Below, piece after piece: positions 23,368-33,599 of a stretch of DNA of 64,000 bases. Source of the stretch: Ampelomyces quisqualis (lineage: Eukaryota > Ascomycota > Dothideomycetes > Pleosporales > Phaeosphaeriaceae); assembly GCA_018398575.1 (NCBI GenBank), contig JAGTXZ010000011.1:2418001-2482000 (forward strand). The letters are read 5' to 3'. How positions within the stretch are numbered: position 1 is the stretch's first letter; each line of letters begins with the position of its first letter. A model generated the notes under the pieces. That model was not told the DNA's origin. It searched no databases and saw nothing but the letters and a program-made list of their open reading frames with translations. The translations under genes and the position numbers were made by a program.

Positions 23368-24245
23368 ATGAGTGATCGAGGTGATCTCAAGCCTATCAAG
23401 ATTTACGGCCATGTTGCTGTAAGTACTTTATGATTCACAGCCTCGCCAAAAAAAATCCAAGTATCTCACGAATTTAGGGGCCGCAACCATGGAAGGTCGT
23501 CATCGTCCTCAAGGAGCTTGGAATGGCTTACGACATCGAATTCCTTAGTGCGGATGAGATGAAGGTCGCACCGTACATCGATATTTGCCCGAACGGCCGA
23601 GTTCCAACGATATTCGACCCCAACACAGGCATTACTTTGTGGGAGGTAAGTAGAAGTCGGCTGATTGGAAGGAATTTATATGGCTAATAGCTGGTACGAA
23701 TAGTCCGGAACCATCGTCGAATACATCGAAGACCTCTACGACCATGACGCCAAGCTGAAGTACACCACCTTCCCAGAAAAATACCATCAGAAGAACTGGA
23801 AAGACTACCAAATCGCGGGCCATGATCTTTTCCTCGGCCAAAAGGCGTACTTCACCATGGCAAGCGACACCAGCCATTTGATCATAGAAACACCAAGTTA
23901 ATTGTAACATAGTTCCATACCGATCAAGACCTTTCATCCGTTCACGAACATTACGGAAACATGACGCGCTGGGTCCTTGGTGTCATAGAGAAACAGTTGA
24001 CCAAGACCGGAAAGCCATACCTCGTAGGAGACAAGTGCACTTACGCTGATCTCATGTACATACCTTTTAACCTGGTCCTGGCCGACAAGTTGATGCGCAA
24101 CGTCAGCGAGAATTTCGAGAAGGAGTGGAAGAAAAGGTTTCCTCGTTGCTATGATTGGAATGCGCGGTTGATGCAGCGCGATAGCCTCAAGGAGGCTTTG
24201 GTGGAAAAGTACCGTGCCATGGATAACGCGGGGTGGCCCCGATAG
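23368..24245 (+). CDS. Glutathione S-transferase (Ure2-like)
   Basis: Four exons (23,368-23,418; 23,478-23,645; 23,704-23,859; 23,913-24,245) give 235 aa. The N-terminal thioredoxin-fold domain contains PNGRVPTIFDPNTG and the following SGTIVEYI, the usual cis-Pro and Ser-containing glutathione-binding segments. The C-terminal helical domain contains GKPYLVGDKCTYADL. The third intron begins GC (GCAAGC) and ends AG; splicing it restores YFTMFHTDQDLSSVHEHYG, while reading through stops after 15 codons. In secondary-metabolite clusters such enzymes conjugate glutathione to reactive intermediates or isomerise them. The divergent promoter with the FAD monooxygenase supports cluster membership. Confidence 0.9.
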
Positions 24246-24311
24246 TTTTCTCAAGAAAATAATACTGTGCACCACCTTCCTTTGCAATACCGTATACTTG
24301 ATAATATTCTT

Positions 24312-24548
24312 TCAGTTCTCAGGTCTCACTCTTGCCAACCTCGCGTCACCCGTATCGACCACCTCTATAATGCTGCCCTTATCGTCTGCGACATCACGCA
24401 TCCAATCCGTCTTGCCAATCGCAACAATCAGATGTGTACTCCATCCCTTCACGTGTCCATACAACTCTTCCGTCTCATCAATCTCAAACTTGCGCGGGTA
24501 CTTGACGCTGCAACTGGCATAGTCATGCAGGCAGTCATCGCCGTCCAT
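24312..24548 (-). pseudogene. Fragment resembling the N-terminus of a sucrase/ferredoxin-like (Apd1/Aim32) protein
   Basis: The frame reads CSVKYPRKFEIDETEELYGHVKGWSTHLIVAIGKTDWMRDVADDKGS and stops shortly after RVRPEN. The blocks (P-RKFEID, ELYGHVKGW, LIVAIGKTDW, DEKGS-like) recall the N-terminal part of fungal sucrase/ferredoxin-like thioredoxin-fold proteins, but the conserved remainder is absent. It lies between the GST and the RIP island, so the gene was probably truncated when the island formed. A short uncharacterised gene cannot be excluded. Confidence 0.45.
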
Positions 24549-25005
24549 CGCGAGGTGGATGATCAGAAACAGTTCCCCTGTCTTTTTAGCCTTGTTAAAT
24601 TCGTGTCTAGTCTTTGACAGCGCAGGCACCTCAGACGATGAAGTGGTTTCGTAACATGTCAGGGACTCGGTATGCGATTATCGGCCTGTTGGGTATCTTG
24701 GAAGGTGCCATTGCGACTTTATTTCACATGTGGAGATTAGATCGCCCAAGACGCAGGATGTGGGCGCGATGATGGCACTGATACTTATTCGTTGACGGTG
24801 TCTGGGATGGATGTAGAATAGCCCGCTGTCACCCGCTGAAGCCCTTCGTAGATAATGGGTGCTTTCCGAAATATCAAGTGCCACCCATTTGTGGCATAGA
24901 TTACAGACGTAGGGTATAGTTTATATACTGTTATGCGTATATACACTTAGTCTAGCTAAGAAGTTAAATTTTAGTGCCTTTATTAAACTTTACTTACTTT
25001 ACACT
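24549..25005. other. Transition into the second RIP island
   Basis: Composition turns AT-rich near 24,905. I see no gene. The last eight bases (24,998-25,005, TTTACACT) are the left target-site duplication of the hAT element. Confidence 0.6.
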
Positions 25006-25335
25006 TACGCTGGTAGATGGGTTAGAGTAGAGGTTGAGTAGGGTTCAAAGTGGAGTAACCCTACTATAACCCAACTCTAACCCACACTAAAAAAATTAGC
25101 GCTAGTAGTAGGGTTAGGTTAAGTTGCACAGGGCGTAGGTAGAGTTAGGTTGTTAATTTTTTAGGGTATAATATACACCTTAATTAAAAAGTTAACTTTA
25201 ACAGTAGATTTAGTAGAGAAGGAGTTTAATTACAGCAATTTATTACATTAATGTAGAGAAATTATATCTGCAGCTTTAAATTTAAGACTTAATTTTACTA
25301 CTAACTAAACTACTATATTAGGCAGCCTAGATACT

Positions 25336-26200
25336 CTAGGTTACTACAAACTTAGTAGAAGTGTACTTATTATAGTAGCGCAATGCAAGATAGACGTCCT
25401 TAGCCTAGATAGTAACGCACTTTACATAAATAGCGTTAAGGTTAACATTTATATTTAGTTAGTTAATAATACTAAAAAGTTAAGAATAGTACTATACCTT
25501 TAAAAACTCCTACAATAAAAGTCTCTGCTGTCTCTTATAGTGTATTAAAAGCTTTACGCCTAAAGCGCGTACCTATATGCAACTTACACTACTTAGTAAT
25601 CTCTCTGTATAGGCGTTAAAATAGAGCCTTAAGAATAAGCAGGCTAGTAGATGTCTAGTAGACTCTAATCTCTCTTAACGCTACTACTACGCAAATATAA
25701 GCATTTAATGTAATAAATAGCTATAATAACTTACTTGCAGTATTACGCCTTACTTTTTTTCTAGAAGCTACTACCTTCTTAACTTTTCTAGCAAGAGCCT
25801 TGCGCGTAGTATTACTAACTGTTTTTTTACTAGTAGTTTTGCGTAGCAACTTAGTAGTAGTTAGAGCTACTAGCTTTACGCTTAGCTTTTTGCGCTTAGC
25901 TAAAGTAAACTATTTGCGTTTAAGTGCTATTATAGGCTAGTTAAGTTGTTGCAGTAAGGTTAGTGTAAGTAGCTTAGTTAGAAATCTTAAAAAATTAATT
26001 AATATAGTTGTTTTCTTAGTAGTAAAGTTAGAATTGCAATTTTAAAGCCTAGAGTGTAATAAATTGCTATAATAACTTACAGGCTAACAGTACTTTATAT
26101 AGGCTACAAAACCTATTAATTTACTAGTGCCTAGGCCTAATATTTATTAAGATATTAGCGCCTAAAACTAGGTAAGAGCGTAAAAAGTAAGAGGCTGCAT
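25336..26200 (-). pseudogene. Histone H3-like gene inside the hAT element
   Basis: The core is certain. Exon 25,686-25,498 reads VALREIRVY, then a stop where H3 has Gln, then STSLLILKALF, stop (Gln), RLYREITK, loop 1, RRKAFNTL, stop (Gln), ETAETFIVGVFK. After a 49-nt intron (25,497-25,449) whose AG is now AA, the split Asp codon is restored and exon 25,448-25,336 reads DVNLNAIYVKCVTI, stop, AKDVYLALRYY. These match H3 alphaN, alpha1, alpha2 and alpha3 (VALREIRRYQKS, FQRLVREI, LQEASEAYLVGLFED, NLCAIHAKRVTI). Loop 1 has two extra residues compared with H3. The upstream exon (26,014-25,735) encodes a Lys/Arg-rich tail; intron 25,687-25,734 joins it. A first exon from an ATG at 26,200 is possible but uncertain. 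The stops at conserved Gln codons show it was an intact gene before RIP. Confidence 0.9.
25687..25734 (-). other. 48-nt intron with TTATTACA-type core (H3-like gene)
   Basis: On the minus strand it starts GTAAGTTATTATAGC, continues ATTTATTACA and ends GCGTAG. Removing it keeps the H3 frame (phase 1) between the basic tail and VALREIR. A close relative starts at 26,080 in the same gene, and the plus-strand genes have others. Confidence 0.75.
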
Positions 26201-26891
26201 AAAAAGGTAGTGTAAAGTTATTTTTTGCTACACAACGCGTTTTAATACGCAAATTTTTACTGTATATAACACAATAATAATAGGTAGCTATATATAGGCT
26301 ACTTTTGCGTAGGTAGGTAATTTTAACGCGTCTAGTAACCTGATTAGTAACACTACACCTACGCCTACACTTATACTACCTACCTATAATTACACTAGAT
26401 TATTATGTCTATAAGTATAGCTACTATTAAGCAAGAGCTAAGCAAAAAGGGCTGCAAACCTAAGGGTTTTCTGCCTCTAATTAGCATTTTAGTTCTGCTA
26501 AATTTTAAAGATAAAAAATAGGCTAAACTTACTTAAGTATTAATTACTATTATTTATTACTGTCTAGGCTAATATAAGCAGGGATTTGCATTTAGAAAGG
26601 ATAAAGTTAACTACACTATCTCCTTGCGTAGCTTAGTTAGATCTAGGAAGAGTTAACCTACTAATTTCTAGCTAAAATCTAAGGACAGCTCTACTAAAAA
26701 TAGCTCTAGAGACCCTATTATTGCTGCTCTAGCTAAGGCTAGTAATAGAGATTGTTAGGCTAAATCTAAACTTAAGAAACAGCTTAAGAACAAACTAGAA
26801 TATATAGCTCTTAGTAAAGATTAGAAATTACAGCAATTTAAGGCTAAAGAAGAAGAGCTTACTAAGTCCTAATTCTGTACCTGTAAGAGTA

Positions 26892-26939
26892 GTAAGTAAT
26901 TACAGCTTTTTATTACATATTATAACTTACTAAGATTAG
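26892..26939 (+). other. 48-nt intron of the unknown hAT gene
   Basis: It starts GTAAGTAATTACAGC, then TTTTTATTACA, and ends GATTAG. Splicing joins AGT A|CT AAA and keeps the frame open on both sides apart from RIP-type stops. Confidence 0.75.
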
Positions 26940-27273
26940 CTAAATAGCTTAAGCAGTCTCTTAGAACTATAGAGAAAAAATAGGACGCAATTGAACTTAA
27001 AATTAATATACAAAACTACGCTAAAGTAATTAGAAAAGCTTATGTAATTACTAAGGAGACTACTAGCTCTTCTACTACTTAGTCCTATGCTGTTAAGCAA
27101 GTTTTTGCCTCTAGTAGTATCCTTAAGAAGATTTAGCGTACTATTTACTAGAAAGGGCTTTTACGCTTACAGGCAAGTAAGTTTAAGAGTAAGGATAATA
27201 AAAAGGCCTAGAAGAAATTTTGCAATAGTCTTTTCCCTAAAGAATTGCTAAGAGTATTAGCAAAGGTTTAGTA

Positions 27274-27321
27274 GTAAGTTTATTACAATTTTTTATTACA
27301 CTTATATGCTAATTATAATAG
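27274..27321 (+). other. Second 48-nt intron of the unknown hAT gene
   Basis: It starts GTAAGTTTATTACAA, then TTTTTTATTACA, has GCTAAT as branch-like sequence and ends AATAG. Splicing leads in frame into HSITPLLVPLEVLV. Confidence 0.75.
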
Positions 27322-27833
27322 ACTACACTCTATTACTCCTCTCCTAGTTCCTTTAGAGGTACTAGTTAACGCAGACAGACTAACCTGCTATAGTAAGAAT
27401 AGCAATAAGTGTAAGGAAGAGGTTAGTAACTTAGAAAATAAGCTAGATTAGTACCTTAGGCAGCTACCTAACAAATTTAAGAAAGAGGTTAATAATAATA
27501 GTAAGTTAAGCTAAGGTAGGTGTTTAGAGTCTTTCTAGGAGGAGTTTTTAGATAGCTCTAATGTAATAGAGACATAAGGTAATTACGCGTTTATTTTGCT
27601 AAAAGATTTGCCTAGAGCAGTTATATATAGATTAATCTCTTACACTAATCCTAATAAAAGTGTTAGGTTTTATATCTAATACTATTGTTGTATATAATAT
27701 GTGCTTTAAACTTTAAACTAGGTTTACTCTAATTCTTATAGCTTTAACTGTTACTATCTTTGCTGTTGTACTCTATTCTACTTTACTTAACAAAATAACA
27801 AAAATCTACCTACACTATCTTCTTTTACCTTGT

Positions 27834-27905
27834 TACATTAATTACAGCTATTTATTACAGCTATTTATTACAGCTATTTATTACAGCTGTTTATTACAGC
27901 TATAG
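27834..27905. repeat. 13-bp tandem array ATTACAGCTATTT, about five copies
   Basis: The unit is the same core found in the introns of this element. The array lies upstream of the transposase frame, perhaps within a larger 5' intron ending near 27,919 (TTCTAATTAG) or its leader. It looks like an expanded copy of the intron core. Confidence 0.8.
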
Positions 27906-27929
27906 CCTTATTTCTAATTAGTACGCCTA

Positions 27930-30560
27930 GTAATACAGAACTAGAGCTACCTGAAATCTTGTATCTATACAGGATGTACGCCTCTTATCTGGCTAGAAAG
28001 GGTGTAAAAGAGACTGTTCCTTTACTATAGTACTCTAAATACACTATTAATTAACTAGAATAGGCTAATGCTAGGCAAGCATAGAAAGTCTAGTAGTACT
28101 AAACTAATTAGGAATCTAACTTATTAAAACTAAAGACGCACTTTAGGTTAGAGGCTAGATATAGAGTTATATAGACACAATTTAGAGAAGTAATTTACCT
28201 ATACACTAGCTAGCTACAAGTATACTGTCTCTACTATAGTTTTATACTATAACACCTATCTGCAAAGAAAACTGCCTTATCTCTCCTAATTAGAACTAAG
28301 CACCTGCTTAATTACGTTAAATCTAAGAGCTGTACAGAGGTATTAACACTAGCACACAAGCAAATACAAGAGATCTTAACACCTCTATAACGTTAGACTA
28401 TCTCTAGCTTTGCACAAACAACCTTTAAAGAAGAGCTAGTTAGGGTTATAATTAGGAATAATTAGCTATTTTAAACGCTAGAATAACCCTTCTTTTACTG
28501 TTTTATAGAGTTTCTTTAGCCTAAAGCCTAGGTACCTACATAATATATCTTTTTACAAGTATTTTAAAACTAGTATAAGATTGCTAAGTTAAAAATGCTT
28601 TAAGCCTTTAGACTAAAGACTAGGATCTCTATTACACTAGATGCCTAGACTACTGCTAACTACTTTAGCTTCTTAGCTATTAAAGGCTACTTTATTAGCA
28701 ATATCTAGGTACTTAAAGAGGTACTTCTTAATTTTATACTACTTTATAGTAAACACACAGGAGCTGCTATAGCAACAAGAGTTCTTAAGGTCCTTTATAA
28801 CACACACACTATAGCGCGTCTCTTAGCTATTATAATAGATAGTGCTAGTAATAATAGTACTCTTAGACGTTTCTTTTAGGACCAGCTACTATAGAAAAGA
28901 ATTAGTTAGAACCTATGTAAAAACATAATCCTATGCCTAGCCTATATTATTAACCTAGTAGTGTAGGATATTATACACTACTTACAACTGTCTGCTTCTA
29001 TAGACCTTAAGGTAGTAAACGTGCTAGAGTATAGGCATATTAGTAAGGTTTAGATATACATGTCTGTTCCTAACTCTCTTTGTAAAGTAAGTAGTTGTTT
29101 ATTACGTTTATTTATTACGCACTAATCTTAGTATAGCTACGTACTATTTGTATAGCAATTAATCTGTTACCTTAACGTTTTAAGTAGTTCCTTTTAACCT
29201 AATCTAATCTCTTTCTGTAACACTAATTACGCGTTATCTAAGACGTTAAAATAAGGTAGAACTTTAAATATAATATGTGTAAGCGCGCAATCTAACTATA
29301 GCCTTATATTAACAAATAGCTAAAGAATAAAATTGCTTTTGAAATAACTAGCTAACGTATACAGAATAACAAGAGTAATAAAGTTATAGAGGTAGACTTT
29401 AAAGACCTAAAAAGGCTTTAATTATTACCTAGTAAATAGCAACACTTAGAATTAATTACGCAAATACTAAAGAACTTTAAAGACGCTACTAATTATCTAA
29501 GCAAGAATAAAAAACCTTAGGCCTAGTTTATCTAGTTAATGTATAACTACCTGTTTAATTTCTTAAACTCTATAAGAGAAGAGCTTAGAGATAATAAGAA
29601 CACTAGAGACAATTCTAATTAGCTAGACGTTGTAAAGGCTGTAGCAGAGAAGAGTTGCAAGAAACTAAGCAAATACTATACCTAAACTAATAACAAGAAG
29701 GGCTTCTTATTTAACTGTGCAATAATACTTAACTTATCTTAAAAGTTAACAGCCTATAAGGTATTTATTACAACTTTTTATTATATGCCTTAGCTAATAA
29801 ACTAAAAGAATAACACTTAGGACCTAAATAATAAGCATAAATACTAGACTTAGTTTCTTAACTACTTAAGTTAATACAATAAAGCTGCTAGCAGACTAGG
29901 TCTTGTTTAAGACTCTCTTATTCCTTTAAAAAGATTAGGAGAGAATAAGTAGTTCTAGAGACCTACTTTACAAGCAAGTTAGTCTAGTACTATATCTGCT
30001 GCTAGCCTAGACTCCCTCCTTAATATAGAAGAGAGGGGACTAATATAGCTAAAGGCTAAATTATACCTTAGCGCTCCTAAGCTTGTTGTAGACCTAGCAA
30101 AGTTTAATATTCTAGAATAGTAGTAATGTACTAAAACAACATACCCTTACTTAGCTTAGGCAGCTAAAGATATCTTAGCTATTTAATTAGCAGGTGTTAG
30201 AGTTAAGCGTGTTTTTAACTCTAAAAGAGATATTCTTAGAGATTAACGTTACAGGCTAGTAGCCTAAACAATTTGTTAAATTATAATTATTAAGTATAAC
30301 TCTATTAAGGAGGGTTTTACTACTTTAAATCTAATGCAGGTAGATTAGGAGAATAAGCCTAGTGCTCTAGAGGATAAGTGTAACAATATGCTTCTCCTTG
30401 CAGCTCCTAACCTTAAGTCTACTAAAGAATTAGAGAGTATAGTATCTTTAAACAGCTTAGAGGATAATAAAATATAGCTACTCTTACGTTGCAACTGCCT
30501 TTTGCGCAAGAAAAGAAAGCTTTTGCGCTACTATAGTTAGTTAGCGTAATAAATAGCTAT
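27930..30560 (+). pseudogene. hAT transposase, RIP-inactivated
   Basis: Plus-strand frames give typical hAT blocks in order: a possible BED-type region near 28,220-28,340 (CLYY, KHLLNYVKS), ISITLDAQTTANYFSFLAI near 28,630 (catalytic-core beta strand), HTGAAIATRVLKVL near 28,755, DSASNNSTLRRFF near 28,840 (second catalytic Asp block), CLAYIINLVV near 28,935, and the C-terminal dimerisation domain near 30,140-30,260 (YPYLA, LAGVRVKRVFNSKRDI). Introns are likely at 29,087-29,131 and 29,761-29,808. Stops are TAG/TAA at Gln or Trp positions. It would have mobilised the element including the H3-like cargo. Confidence 0.85.
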
Positions 30561-30881
30561 AATAATATATTTTTAATTTGTACACTAGCACCCTAGATAT
30601 GCTTGTCTATAACTCTTTTTGTAAGCTTTAACTATAATAACCTAATGTAATAAACTAAGCCCTACTCTAATCCTAAAAGAACTAAATAACTTAACTATAG
30701 TCTAACTTAACCCTACCTAATAGCAACCTAACTCTAACTCCTAGTTTATGTAACTTAACCTAACCTTACCTATATAGCACGTGCAACCTAGCTCTTACTC
30801 CTACCTATTACTTGTGCGACCCTACCTAACCTATACCTATAGTAGTGTACTCTAAACCTTATTTTCCAGCGTATTTACACT

Positions 30882-33599
30882 CTTTGCTACAAACATGTTA
30901 TATCTTTTCTAATATAAAACTAGTAAGAACTCTATTGTTACTATAAGTAGCCTAGTCTATATAATTTGTAGCGCGTTATAAGCTTGTTATAAGCTCTTAA
31001 TACAGTAGCACTTAAAAACAGTATTAAGATTTACTAGATTTAGGTAGCACTTAGTATTTTATAAACTATTATATTAAGACGCAGCGCATAGCATTATACT
31101 ATATACTACTACTAGTAATAGAAAACTAAGTAAATATTAACATACTAAATAGCTTTTTACTACGTAGTAGTATTCTTCTATTAGGTTTAGTAGCTAAAAA
31201 GTACTAGCGTTAATTAGCTATTAAAGCTACGCTCCTAATTACTAAAACTATATAGTTATTACGTAATATCTACCTTAGTAGAAAATTAAAACTTTTCTCT
31301 AGCTAAATACTAAGTACTTAGAATTACCTGCAATACTAAAAGATTAATTACAACTCTAAGATACTTAAAAAGCTATAGTAGGTAATAGCTTACTATTCTT
31401 TTTTAAGCTACTCTATCTCTAGATAGGTATAGACAATTGATAGGTAGGCTATTATAAGTAAAAAAAGCCTACTAACTACTCTACTTATATACTTTACCTT
31501 ATACTAGAATAAAAGAAATACTACTATATAGCCTCTTTTAAGTAACTATTTATAAACTACTAGACTTTTATTTTCTTACTAAAAAGTGCCTTTATATTAA
31601 TTTGAAGTAATAAATAATATCTATCTACTCTGATTCTCTACTTATATAGTCTATTTTTTTGTGTTAAGCTATAAAGCTTTAAAGCTAGTATAAAGACTAT
31701 TTTTTATTATTTTTAAGTATTAGATTAGCGTAATTAACATAAGACGCTCTACTATAGTATAGTTTAGTACTACTATTCTATATAGGTCTGCAAATTATAA
31801 GAGAGTTAAGATTATAGGTAAAATACCTAGAAGACTATAAAGAGTCTAAAACCTAGCTTAATAAACTACTTTTTGTTAGTATACTATTAAGATTGCAGTA
31901 GAGCTATCTTAGAACTCTACTTATACTACCTAGTAGCTAAAACCTTATCTTAAGCTACCTTCTTAGGCTCTATATAGTAACTCTAATAAGAACTCTAATA
32001 GTAGTTTTAAACGCTTTATTACTCTAATTATAAGTTTGTATTATTACTTACTTTTTTACTATACTTTAAAGCGTTTACGCTACTATTTTACTTCTACTAT
32101 TATAGTAAGCTAGTACTATACCCAAAGCTATTAAGATTAGCTTTAGTAGTAAAATTAAAGTAGTAATACTACTACTTAGTTTTCTAGTTAATTCTAAGCG
32201 TTATTATTTAAATAGAAAGTAGTATAGCACTAGGACAAAATTTAGTTTCGTTAGTTAGCTAAGGTACTTTTCTACTTTATTACCTATAACGTATATAAGA
32301 CTGTAAAATAGGCTATATATCTAAACTTAAAATTTTTTAGTATTTTAAGATTGCGTAATATTAATACTTTATCTACTACCCTTAGGCTTTTTTACAGGCT
32401 GCTATAAGTTATAGTATAATTATAATTAGTTACCTAATTAGCTTACTAGGTATAGTACGCTAGCACTCCTGCAAAGCCTTATAAAAGCTACTCTACTCTT
32501 TCTTAGCTATACTATAATTATTGTACTATAGATAGCGCTTGTACATTATCTTTTTAAGGTGCTACTAAAGGTGTTAAATAGGATTAAGGTTAGGCAAGTA
32601 GGCTAGCTAGTTAATTGTCTAGATCTGCTTTAGAAGTAGCTAGGACTTTACTACGCGTAAGGTATATATACGCGTATTATTCTGTATAAATAGCTGTAAA
32701 AACTACTAGTAAAGTAAAAACCTTTAGTTAATATCTTAATATAACTTTAGCTAGAGTAGCTATACTTTAGGGTATTAGAATTATACTCTATAATAACTAG
32801 TAGGCTCTTCTAAGGCTAGCTACATTTATCTACCTATATATAACCTTATACTATCTAAGTTAGCTTACAGCTAGTACTAATTACAGAGATTATCTCTAGC
32901 TTCTATTTCTCTTCTAGATAGCAAAAAACATACTCTCTATTATACTCTAAGCTCTTCTAAACTAAGCACTTATCTTAGAACTTAAGTGTACACTAACTCT
33001 ACTAAAAGTACTAGTGCTTTTTATAGAACTATAGGCGCTAAGTAGTATACTTATAGTAAAGTTTAGGTTACTATTTAGTTAAGTAATTAGTAAGGCTATA
33101 ACTCTTAAGATACTAGTATAATATAAAGTAACTAGGTAGCTTTAAAAAAGTCTTATTTACGTTTACAAATACTCTTTTTTTAGCTAGCGCTTTATACTTA
33201 ATCTTAGGCTAGGCGTATACTTTACAGTACACTATCTTCTTCTAATAACGCAATAGTATAGGTAGATAGCTACTATATAAGAGATCTTTAGTAGTACTAG
33301 TAGTATTATACTTTTTAAGTAGTTTACTAATTTCTTAAGAAGTATAATTAAAGTAAGCTATAACTTTACATAGCGTTGTACTACTATATAGTATCTTAGC
33401 TACCTAGTATCTTTATATAATAGTTAAATTAGGCTTCCTATATATATTTTAGTCTAACTCTTATAAAATTTAACGTAGTATAGTAATAGTTAAATAGTGT
33501 TAAAATTTAAACGCGTTGCGTTAATTTTCTCTATAACACGCTACGCAAAACTAACTTTAACGCGTAACTATAGTATAAGAAGTAGGTGTAAGAACGTTA
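30882..33599. other. AT-rich RIP-type DNA, no gene recognised
   Basis: The composition is that of RIP-mutated repeats. Three-frame reading on both strands gave no protein motif I could name. A few aromatic-rich short frames on the minus strand near 32,400-32,100 may be an old DNA-transposon remnant. Confidence 0.4.

Larger units (their letters stand above)
26405..27679 (+). pseudogene. Unknown coiled-coil-type gene of the hAT element
   Basis: From the ATG at 26,405 a frame of about 390 codons runs to the stop at 27,677 after removing two 48-nt introns (26,892-26,939 and 27,274-27,321). Both splices keep the frame, and internal stops are all TAG/TAA of RIP type. The protein is rich in Lys, Ser and Leu; the middle (LAKASNRDC, KSKLKKQLKNKLEYIALSKD) is probably coiled coil, and the C-terminal part is charged and helical. 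I do not recognise a family. It is divergent from the H3-like gene with about 200 bases between starts, so the two may share a promoter. Its place next to the transposase suggests an accessory role, but none can be assigned. Confidence 0.7.
25006..30873 (+). mobile_element. hAT DNA transposon with a histone H3-like cargo gene, RIP-inactivated
   Basis: The boundaries are precise. The left end is TACGCTGG at 25,006, the right end is CCAGCGTA ending at 30,873, and both are flanked by the 8-bp direct repeat TTTACACT (24,998-25,005 and 30,874-30,881). Eight-base target duplications and short inverted ends are hAT hallmarks. The inner ends have diverged GGTTAGAG-type repeats. The element is 5,868 bp and contains three genes: a minus-strand H3-like gene (25,336-26,200), a plus-strand unknown (26,405-27,679) and the plus-strand transposase (about 27,930-30,560). 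All carry RIP-type stops. Several 45-49-nt introns share a common core. Confidence 0.93.

Noticed and set aside
27834..27905. CRISPR-like array
   Set aside because: The 13-bp units are contiguous with no spacers; it is a simple tandem repeat of the intron core in a eukaryotic transposon.
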